Translations under genes and position numbers: made by a program
Part shown: positions 46,613-64,000 of the stretch, in pieces
Position numbering within the stretch: position 1 is the stretch's first letter
Layout: each line of letters starts with the position of its first letter
Notes under the pieces: model-generated
Database searches by the model: none
What the model saw: the letters and a program-made list of their open reading frames with translations, nothing else
Told to the model about the DNA's origin: nothing
Source of the DNA: Herbaspirillum sp. AP02
GTDB taxonomy: Bacteria > Pseudomonadota > Gammaproteobacteria > Burkholderiales > Burkholderiaceae_D
Reading direction: 5' to 3'
DNA length: 64,000 nt
Assembly (NCBI RefSeq): GCF_015767275.1
Contig: NZ_JADWMY010000012.1
Coordinates: 1-64,000 of the forward strand

Positions 46613-46629
46613 CCGAGGTTGTGCGCTTT
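46601..46629 (-). terminator. intrinsic terminator after rpsJ
   Basis: A 13-bp perfect stem AAAGCGCACAACC/GGTTGTGCGCTTT (46602-46614 and 46617-46629), read leftward running into TTTTGTTTT. It lies 20 bp past the rpsJ stop codon and ends the str-rpsJ transcript. Confidence 0.8.
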
Positions 46630-46649
46630 CCCAACACTATGCCTACTGA

Positions 46650-46967
46650 TTACTGCAGCTTGATTTCGACATCAACGCCAGCGGGCAGGTCCAGCTTCAT
46701 CAATGCGTCCACCGTCTTGTCGGTCGGATCGACGATATCCATCAGACGCTGATGGGTACGGATTTCGAACTGATCGCGGGAAGTCTTGTTGACGTGCGGC
46801 GAACGCAGGACGTCGAAACGCTGGATGCGGGTCGGCAGGGGAACCGGGCCCTTGACGACAGCGCCGGTGCGCTTGGCGGTGTCAACGATTTCCAGTGCGG
46901 ACTGGTCGATCAGACGATAGTCGAAAGCTTTCAGACGGATACGGATTTTTTGGCTAGGAACCGACAT
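46650..46967 (-). CDS. rpsJ: 30S ribosomal protein S10 / NusE
   Basis: A 105-residue head protein that also acts as NusE in antitermination complexes. Core [17 protein letters not shown] and [20 protein letters not shown] are diagnostic. Unlike in E. coli, where it opens the S10 operon, it is joined to tuf and cut off from rplC by a terminator and promoter. Confidence 0.98.
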   Translation of the reverse strand: MSVPSQKIRIRLKAFDYRLIDQSALEIVDTAKRTGAVVKGPVPLPTRIQRFDVLRSPHVNKTSRDQFEIRTHQRLMDIVDPTDKTVDALMKLDLPAGVDVEIKLQ

Positions 46968-47055
46968 GATTTTCCTTTAAAGAACGAACCGGGGATGGGG
47001 ATCACCCCCGGCGATGTTAAAAATGCGACTGGTGCTACTTGTTGCTATCCGACAA

Positions 47056-48246
<1,191 letters not shown>

Positions 48247-48360
48247 TTTAAATTTCCTTCAAGAGAACGATGTCGTTCTGTTCAATGTTCAATATTCGTG
48301 GTTGGCCAGGAGTCTGGCCGGCGGTCTGCCCCACACGGGGCCGACCGTCATTGCTGCAAC

Positions 48361-50466
<2,106 letters not shown>

Positions 50467-50591
50467 GATTTATTCCTAAGTCTTTAATGCACGAAACCGA
50501 GCGTCATTTTTTTCAAATAAACGCTCGGCTCGAACCAATTTAGATGCAGGCCAGGAAACACCCGGATAGGGTCAACCCGGCCCAGTCTTGA

Positions 50592-51062
50592 TTAGAAGCG
50601 GAAGTGCGAGAACGCCTTGTTCGCTTCTGCCATACGGTGCACTTCATCACGACGCTTCATGGCGCCGCCACGGCCTTCGGAGGCTTCCAGCAGCTCACCG
50701 CCCAGACGCTGCGGCATCGACTTCTCGCTGCGCTTGTTGGCGGCTTCACGCAGCCAGCGCATCGACAGGGCCATGCGGCGCACCGGACGCACTTCAACGG
50801 GCACCTGGTAGTTGGCGCCACCGACGCGGCGGGACTTGACTTCCACCATCGGCTTGCAGTTGTTCAGGGCTGCGGAGAACACTTCCAGCGGGTCCTTGCC
50901 CGACTTGGTCTGGATGTAGTCAAAGGCACCGTAGATGATGTTTTCAGCGACGGACTTCTTGCCCGACAGCATCAGCACGTTCACAAACTTGGCGACTTCA
51001 ACGTTGCCGAACTTAGGATCCGGCAGAATTTCCCGCTTGGGGACTTCACGACGACGTGGCAT
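50592..51062 (-). CDS. rpsG: 30S ribosomal protein S7
   Basis: A 156-residue 16S rRNA-binding protein that starts head assembly. ATG 51062 gives [19 protein letters not shown], the family start; the longer frame adds five residues. In E. coli S7 represses its own operon at the rpsL-rpsG gap, and the 155-bp gap here is also long and contains small inverted repeats, for example GAGCCAT/ATGGCTT. Confidence 0.98.
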   Translation of the reverse strand: MPRRREVPKREILPDPKFGNVEVAKFVNVLMLSGKKSVAENIIYGAFDYIQTKSGKDPLEVFSAALNNCKPMVEVKSRRVGGANYQVPVEVRPVRRMALSMRWLREAANKRSEKSMPQRLGGELLEASEGRGGAMKRRDEVHRMAEANKAFSHFRF

Positions 51063-51217
51063 TTCAATTCCTTTCAATCTTCAGTTGAGTGGGCGAACCC
51101 TGTTTCAACATCGCCTGCACTCGCGGAGAGCCATCATGGCTTCCACTTACTCGGCCCAGTCTGGACCGACTCTGATTCCGTTCACCAGACGCCAGGCGTC
51201 ATGATAAACACCAATTA

Positions 51218-51601
51218 TTACTTCTTCGCTGCCTTGGCGCGCTTGGCACCGTACTTCGAGCGAGCTTGCTTACGATCCTTGACGCCCTGGGTATCCAGTG
51301 CACCACGAACCATGTGGTAACGCACACCCGGCAAGTCCTTCACACGGCCGCCGCGGATCAGCACGACACTGTGTTCTTGCAGGTTGTGGCCTTCACCGCC
51401 GATGTACGAAATGACTTCGAAACCGTTGGTCAGGCGCACCTTGGCCACTTTACGCAGCGCCGAGTTCGGCTTCTTCGGAGTGGTGGTGTAGACGCGGGTG
51501 CAAACACCGCGCTTTTGCGGGCTGTTTTCCAGCGCCGGCGACTTGCTCTTCACGATCGCGCGGACACGTGGTTTGCTAATCAGCTGATTGATGGTTGGCA
51601 T
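51218..51601 (-). CDS. rpsL: 30S ribosomal protein S12
   Basis: A 127-residue decoding-centre protein. Start [20 protein letters not shown]; the loops [20 protein letters not shown] and [13 protein letters not shown] carry the lysines that give streptomycin sensitivity, so no resistance change is seen. ATG 51601 is used; the frame is open to 51688. It is first in the str unit behind a promoter at 51794-51822 and a leader of about 185 nt. Confidence 0.98.
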   Translation of the reverse strand: MPTINQLISKPRVRAIVKSKSPALENSPQKRGVCTRVYTTTPKKPNSALRKVAKVRLTNGFEVISYIGGEGHNLQEHSVVLIRGGRVKDLPGVRYHMVRGALDTQGVKDRKQARSKYGAKRAKAAKK

Positions 51602-51927
51602 CGTTTTAATCCAACAAAGTACAACATTGAAAACAGGTTCCGGAATCGGTTGCCCGGAACCACACAGGAAACTCTTGCGCGAAGACAACGCGCGGATCGG
51701 ATTTAAGACCGGAAGGGAGATCAGCGTCGCAGAAGCGATGATTCAGACCAAAGAACGCATAAGCCCGGGAGAGCCTAAATTCGAGAACTCGCGAGTATAT
51801 GCCTGAAAAGCCAGCGGGTCAACCTGGACCAGCCCGTGGCTTGGATTTCGGGCGGTTTATGGCCATTTCGCCACGGTTTTCGGTGACGAGATGGCAATGT
51901 TTTCTCTGTTGCAAGAATGCCGTGGCT
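51602..51927. other. rpsL promoter and long leader region
   Basis: A 326-bp gap between the HmuS-like gene and rpsL. It holds the promoter 51794-51822 and an untranslated leader of about 185 nt with only a five-codon frame (MRSLV). I saw no intrinsic terminator for the heme pair, so its transcript could run into the str unit. Confidence 0.5.
51794..51822 (-). promoter_or_regulatory. predicted strong sigma-70 promoter of the str unit (rpsL)
   Basis: Read leftward: -35 TTGACC (51817-51822), 17-bp spacer, -10 TATACT (51794-51799). Each hexamer matches five of six consensus bases. Confidence 0.75.
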
Positions 51928-53079
51928 TCAGGCGCTGGGCAGCGCCTCCACCATGCGGCGCCACTGGGAGGTTTCCGGCTGGCCGCGATCGCGGCGCGAG
52001 AAGAAGTTGACCAGCTGGCGTCCATCGACATCATAGAACTCGACCGACGTGACGGTGCCATGGTCGGTGGGCCAACGTACCACCCAGCCATGATGGATCG
52101 CGGCGCTGCGCACATGGAGATTGAGGTCGGCGTCCAATACGTTGTACCACTCCCCCCTGGTGGCGGTCTTGTCGATCAGGCCGCTGTAGATCTGGGTCAT
52201 GCCGCCATTGCTGACGAACACCATGATCGGCTGGCGTCGTGACCTGGCATCCTCGATGAGCAATTGCAGGGCTTGCGGTCCAATGCGCCAGGCAGACTCG
52301 GTCCCGACCAGCTCCAGCGCCTGTTCCCGGCTCAGCTTCAACTCGCGCAGCAGGCGCGGGAACTGGTGTACGTCGCTCAACTCCTGCCAGGACTGGCGTA
52401 GCTCGGCGATGTCGGCCGCCGATGGGCGGCTGCGGACAACGGCCGAGGAGGTCGATGGCGAAGGCTCCACCTGCAAGGCAGCGCTCTGCTCGGTCATCCG
52501 GAACTGCGCAACCAGCCGCTCGAAGTCGGCGACGTGTTGCTCATTGTCGAGATAGACCTTGTGTACCGCCTGACCGTAGCGGTCGAAGAACTGCAGGCTA
52601 CGGGTGGTCTTGCCCTCCCGCCCCGCCTGGACCACGGCGAAGGCGCTGCCCCACTGCGCGGCACCGAAGCGCAGGTCGATGGGCCCTCCCGCCAATCCAC
52701 TGCCGGGCACTACCCGCCCCTGCGCGTCGCGACGAATCGGTGCGACCTCACCGGCGCGCTCCAGGACCACATCATCATTGCGGGTGATGGCCTTGATGCG
52801 CCCCAGTTCCGGCAGGCGCTCATACATGGCCTGGATGTCCTTGGTATCGGCCCGCAGCCGCGTGGCTTGCCAGGTCGTGCCGGCAGCCACCAGTTGGGCT
52901 TCGGACACGCCCAGCTGTCGGGCGGCGTCGCGCGGATGCAGCTTGGGCTGCGCCTGATGAAGCTGGGTCCAGCGTTCGGCCAGGGTGGGCGGAGCACTGG
53001 CGCAGCCAGCCGCCGCCAGCGTTGCTGCCAGCAGCAGGCCCAGCGTATGCAGGCGGGCGGTATGCGCAGGATGGTTCAT
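51928..53079 (-). CDS. hmuS: HmuS/HemS-like hemin-degrading factor with lipoprotein signal
   Basis: A 383-residue protein with two HemS-type repeats (about 35-200 and 225-380). In known relatives it is a cytoplasmic heme carrier or degrader. Motifs RDAARQLGVSEAQL, AITRNDDVVLE, QFFDRYGQAVHKVYL (H173) and the DVHQF block (H238, probably the heme-ligand region) are intact. Unusually it starts with a positively charged, hydrophobic N-terminus and LAAAGC (C26), which fits the lipoprotein pattern, so it may be exported and lipidated. No internal ATG would give a full-length cytoplasmic form. It follows the heme receptor by 28 bp in one operon. Confidence 0.85.
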   Translation of the reverse strand: MNHPAHTARLHTLGLLLAATLAAAGCASAPPTLAERWTQLHQAQPKLHPRDAARQLGVSEAQLVAAGTTWQATRLRADTKDIQAMYERLPELGRIKAITRNDDVVLERAGEVAPIRRDAQGRVVPGSGLAGGPIDLRFGAAQWGSAFAVVQAGREGKTTRSLQFFDRYGQAVHKVYLDNEQHVADFERLVAQFRMTEQSAALQVEPSPSTSSAVVRSRPSAADIAELRQSWQELSDVHQFPRLLRELKLSREQALELVGTESAWRIGPQALQLLIEDARSRRQPIMVFVSNGGMTQIYSGLIDKTATRGEWYNVLDADLNLHVRSAAIHHGWVVRWPTDHGTVTSVEFYDVDGRQLVNFFSRRDRGQPETSQWRRMVEALPSA

Positions 53080-53107
53080 GTAAATTCCTTTCAGACGTAC
53101 AAATGGT

Positions 53108-55387
53108 TCAGTATTCGATCTTCAGGCTGACGTTGAAGCTGCGACCGGGCTCGGTATAGGCGTCCTTGTTGACGGCGCTGTCGGCCAGCGACAGTCCCCG
53201 GATATCGGTCCAGCTCCAGTATTTGCGATCGAACAGGTTGCGGATGCCGGCGGTGACGGTCATGTTGGGCGTCAGGTGATAGCCGCCCGAGAGGTCCGCC
53301 ACGAAGAATGAAGGCGAGACGAAGTTGGTCGCCGTCGGAATGTCTGCTCTCTTCTTGGCGGCGTTGTAGATCAGGTCCGCCTGCGTGAACCATTGCCGGA
53401 CGCGTTCATAACGCAGGCCCGTCACCACCGACAGTGGCGCCACCGACTCCAGTCCCTGCTCTACGCCATTGCTGGTGGTCGTTCCCTTGGTCCAGGCGAA
53501 GCCGCTCTTGACCGTGAATCCATTGTCGAGCTGGTAGTCGATGCGGGCTTCCAGCCCATGGATCTCGGCCTTGGCCGCATTGCGATACTGGAAGATGGTT
53601 GGATTGGAGACCGTCAGGTTGCCGCTCACCGTCACCAGGTCAATGAAGTTGCGGTAGTTGCCTTTGTAGGCTGCGGCGCTGTAGCGCAACGACCCGGTGC
53701 CGGCCGCCAGCCTGCCGCGCACCCCCAGTTCCACCGTGTTGCTGGTTTCCGGCTTGAGATCGGGGTTGGAGACCTGCTTGTAGACCGTGTTGTTGAAGAA
53801 CGAATTGACCTCTTGTGGCGAGGGCGATCGGAAGCCTCGCGCGTATTGGAGGTAGGGAATGAAGCCTGGAGTCACCTCGACCAGGAAAGCCAGGCGCGGA
53901 GAAAACGCACTGTCGCGACTGGCTACTGCCGGCTGGCCACTGGCGATGGCCTGGGCATCATACTTGGCGCTGGCCTTGGGCTTGAGTTCATAGCCATCGA
54001 AGCGCAGGCCGGCAATGGTGGTGAGGACCCCTGTGCGCATCTCGTCCTGCACATAGGCGCCCAGTTGCGAATACTCGGTCTTGGGGAAGTACTGGCAATA
54101 CTGGGTACCGGTGCAACTGCTCCAGCCAGTGCCGTTGGCATTCACCTGCAGCGTGGACAGGCTCAGATCGAGCCCGTAGACCAGCTTGTGGCGCCAGCTA
54201 TCCGAACCGAAATTGCTCTCGGCCAGGACACTGCCCGCGAGCATCTGGTCACGGTAGGACACTTCACGAAACCGGGGCCGGACCAGGGAGGGCGTACTGG
54301 TGCCGGCCTCGTAGGTGGTCTGGTCGGTATCGGCATTGCGATAACTGAGGGTGGCCTTGATTTTCTGTATCCAGGGTTGCTCGGCATCAGCATGCTCGTA
54401 GGCCAGCGTGGCGCGTTGGCCTTTCGCCTTGCTGCTGGTGCGATAGGCGGTGATGCCATTGCCAAGGGCCGAGAGGCTCTCGCCGCTATCGCGCTCTTCG
54501 GTTGCCTGCAGGGTCAGCTTGAAGCTGTCCACCCCATTGGGCCGATACACCAGCTTGCCCAACGCTGAACGATTGGTATAGCTCATCGGATCGGGCGTGG
54601 TGCGGGCGCTGCCGCGCACGTCGTTGCTGCCCTTGTTGCTGGTCTCGTCACCGTGGCGCGCATTGAGGATCAACATCGCCTGCCACTGCTCGCCACCCCA
54701 GGCGGCGCTGGCGGCGGCGCCGAAACTGTGGTCCGCGGTGTCGTAGGAAGGCTTGAAGGAAAAATAGCTGCTCTTGCCGAACACATCAAGCAGGTCCGCA
54801 GGATCCTTGGTGATGAAATTGACCGCCCCGGTCAGGCCATCGCTGCCATAGAGCGACGACGCCGGTCCGCGCAACACTTCGATGCGGCGATACAGTTCGG
54901 TATCGGTCGTGGCGCCCCGCCCTACGCTGGCCACGCCCTGGCTGAACGCGCGCGGCATGCTGATGCCGTCTTCCAGCATCAGCACCCGGTTGCCGTCCAG
55001 GCCTCGGATGCTGATGCCCTCGTTGCCGCCGCGCCCGGTGGTGGCGGTAGCGCCGGTGATGCCGGACATCCGGTAGACCGAGCGTCGCACTTCCACACCG
55101 GGCTCATAGCGCAAGGCATCCTTGATATCCCTGGCATTGTGATTTTCCATCTCCTCCGCACTGATCACCGAGACGGTCGCCGCCGCATGATCGAGATCGG
55201 TACTGCCGGAACGGTTGGCTGTCACGACCACGTCCTGCAGCGTCTTGCCGCCGGCCTGGGCCAGCGTGATGGATTGCCCTGATTGACTGGATTGCTGGTC
55301 CGCCGATTGCGCGAAAGCGCCGGCACATAGCCACTGCTGCAGCGCCAGCAACACGGCTGCTGCACACCTTGATTTGCATGGGAACAC
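53108..55387 (-). CDS. TonB-dependent heme/hemoglobin receptor
   Basis: A 759-residue outer-membrane receptor of the hemoglobin/transferrin/lactoferrin receptor family. Signal peptide about 1-27 (ending AGAFAQ), TonB-box region DVVVTA (52-57), plug with EGISIRGLDGNRVLMLEDG, and barrel with the family marks YARGFRSPSPQEVNSFF and SNPDLKPETSNTVELGVRG, ending in aromatic Y. The start codon is GTG 55387 after AAGGGGTGG. A Fur box lies 120 bp upstream and a HmuS-like gene follows, so heme is the likely ligand. No heme ABC transporter or ExbBD/TonB genes occur in the window. Confidence 0.9.
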   Translation of the reverse strand: MFPCKSRCAAAVLLALQQWLCAGAFAQSADQQSSQSGQSITLAQAGGKTLQDVVVTANRSGSTDLDHAAATVSVISAEEMENHNARDIKDALRYEPGVEVRRSVYRMSGITGATATTGRGGNEGISIRGLDGNRVLMLEDGISMPRAFSQGVASVGRGATTDTELYRRIEVLRGPASSLYGSDGLTGAVNFITKDPADLLDVFGKSSYFSFKPSYDTADHSFGAAASAAWGGEQWQAMLILNARHGDETSNKGSNDVRGSARTTPDPMSYTNRSALGKLVYRPNGVDSFKLTLQATEERDSGESLSALGNGITAYRTSSKAKGQRATLAYEHADAEQPWIQKIKATLSYRNADTDQTTYEAGTSTPSLVRPRFREVSYRDQMLAGSVLAESNFGSDSWRHKLVYGLDLSLSTLQVNANGTGWSSCTGTQYCQYFPKTEYSQLGAYVQDEMRTGVLTTIAGLRFDGYELKPKASAKYDAQAIASGQPAVASRDSAFSPRLAFLVEVTPGFIPYLQYARGFRSPSPQEVNSFFNNTVYKQVSNPDLKPETSNTVELGVRGRLAAGTGSLRYSAAAYKGNYRNFIDLVTVSGNLTVSNPTIFQYRNAAKAEIHGLEARIDYQLDNGFTVKSGFAWTKGTTTSNGVEQGLESVAPLSVVTGLRYERVRQWFTQADLIYNAAKKRADIPTATNFVSPSFFVADLSGGYHLTPNMTVTAGIRNLFDRKYWSWTDIRGLSLADSAVNKDAYTEPGRSFNVSLKIEY

Positions 55388-55506
55388 TGGTAACCACCCC
55401 TTGGTTAGGTCCGGTTACTAGCGACTGCTGGCTACCTCTTGGAATGAAAACGACCTGCTGGCGCAGACCGCGACGAAAGCTGTGCTGGGTCCCTCAGACC
55501 GCCACA

Positions 55507-55525
55507 AATGAGAATAATTATTATC
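55507..55525. promoter_or_regulatory. Fur box of the heme uptake operon
   Basis: AATGAGAATAATTATTATC matches the 19-bp Fur consensus GATAATGATAATCATTATC at 14 positions. A further GATAAT hexamer follows at 55530-55535. Iron-replete repression of the receptor-hmuS pair is expected. Confidence 0.75.
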
Positions 55526-55617
55526 TGGAGATAATAGGACATTCAGTATTCATTGGCAATAACTGATCCCCCATCTCCCCATTGCCGACAGGGTGATGGA
55601 GCGCGGCCGCACGGACG

Positions 55618-55652
55618 AAAAAAAACGGCGCCGGAATTGCTTCCGACGCCGT
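55618..55652 (-). terminator. intrinsic terminator of rpoC
   Basis: A hairpin at 55625-55652 (arms ACGGCG and CGGAA pairing with TTCCG and CGCCGT, one mismatch) with eight A to its left. It separates rpoBC from the heme pair. Confidence 0.8.
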
Positions 55653-55723
55653 CCTGTCCTGCAAGCGTTCAAGGCGATCAACCCGGGTGGCCCATCTTGC
55701 CGGCCACCTCGGCGATGTAGTGC

Positions 55724-59965
<4,242 letters not shown>

Positions 59966-60150
59966 GTATCACTCCAGGTTGGCGTGAAAAAACTAAGTTT
60001 ACGTGTGGCCGGTTCACCCTGCTTAACCCTGTTCGCATCGGCGGGAGAGCCATCGAAGCGCTTGCTTCGTGGTGCCGCTCGATACCGGGACAGACCTCCC
60101 CAGCTTACTGCCGTACTTCTCTTGAATCTCGTGATTCGTTATCTTTGCTG

Positions 60151-60195
60151 CGCCGGAAAGACCGGCGGGGCGCGCAGCTCACGCTGCAGCGCCCC
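60151..60195 (-). other. GC-rich hairpins in the rpoB-rpoC gap
   Basis: Two adjacent stem-loops: CGCCGG/CCGGCG (60151-60167) and a longer GGGGCGC/GCGCCCC with inner CAGC/GCTG (60167-60195). They share the boundary base, so may be alternatives. Neither is followed by a U-run leftward. Confidence 0.5.
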
Positions 60196-60215
60196 TCTTT
60201 ACATCACTGCCTGCA

Positions 60216-64000
<3,785 letters not shown>

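Larger units (their letters stand above)
55388..55723. other. intergenic region with heme-operon promoter and rpoC terminator
   Basis: A 336-bp gap. Its right part holds the rpoC terminator (55618-55652), its middle the Fur box (55507-55525) and its left part a leader of about 120 nt for the receptor. No further gene is seen. Confidence 0.6.

Noticed and set aside
55388-55723. Mobile-element ends flanking the heme pair
   Set aside because: No terminal inverted repeats, target duplications or transposase remnants were seen on either side (also checked 51602-51927), so the insertion mechanism is not visible.

Overview
The window looks like a chromosomal segment of a betaproteobacterium of the Oxalobacteraceae, most like Herbaspirillum. 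This rests on the high GC content, the gene families, the tuf-rpsJ-rplC ribosomal layout, a System II (ResB/CcsB) cytochrome c pathway and a DksA of the cysteine-poor type. The genus is an inference; no database search was possible. I saw no tRNA, rRNA, insertion sequence, prophage or CRISPR array.

Layout, left to right. 1-1654: an AraC regulator cut by the window edge, divergent from an AhpD-like carboxymuconolactone decarboxylase (CMD) protein. 1825-9505, minus strand: a ZnuD-like TonB-dependent receptor, a small His-rich exported protein, dksA, moeB, a carboxy-terminal processing protease and an EnvC-like amidase activator. 9589-13305: gpmA, then a plus-strand run of a membrane rhodanese, grxC, secB, an SH3 protein and gpsA. 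13428-19904, minus strand: an 84-residue unknown, a GNAT acetyltransferase, a HAD phosphatase, ccsB, resB and a diheme cytochrome c4. 20109-23735, plus strand: engB, hemB, an ECF41 sigma factor and its CMD partner. 23886-29268: an orphan amino-acid-type binding protein, an aldehyde dehydrogenase and an iron-type alcohol dehydrogenase, with a divergent LysR regulator. 29351-32267, minus strand: a 1-Cys peroxiredoxin, dsbD and cutA. 32417-64000, minus strand: the transcription and translation supercluster, in transcription order rpoB (cut), rpoC, an inserted heme-uptake pair (TonB receptor plus HmuS-like protein), rpsL, rpsG, fusA, tuf, rpsJ, the S10, spc and alpha ribosomal genes, secY, infA, rpmJ, rpoA and rplQ.

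Functional links. ResB, CcsB, cytochrome c4 and DsbD belong to c-type cytochrome assembly and electron transport. hemB makes the heme precursor porphobilinogen. The heme receptor and HmuS form a Fur-boxed heme import pair, whose HmuS member unusually carries a lipoprotein signal. The ECF41 sigma factor carries the family's WLPEP, DGGGK and NPDKL motifs, and a match to its expected promoter (TGTCACA-N16-CGTC) lies just upstream of the CMD gene.

The most unusual regulatory structure is in the ribosomal cluster. A terminator hairpin after rpsJ contains the -35 box of the next promoter, which has a perfect TATAAT -10 and drives rplC behind a two-hairpin leader. A second promoter is embedded in a 13-bp perfect inverted repeat at the S10/spc junction, and a terminator-like hairpin splits rpsK from rpsD. 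All promoters, operators and hairpins were read by eye.
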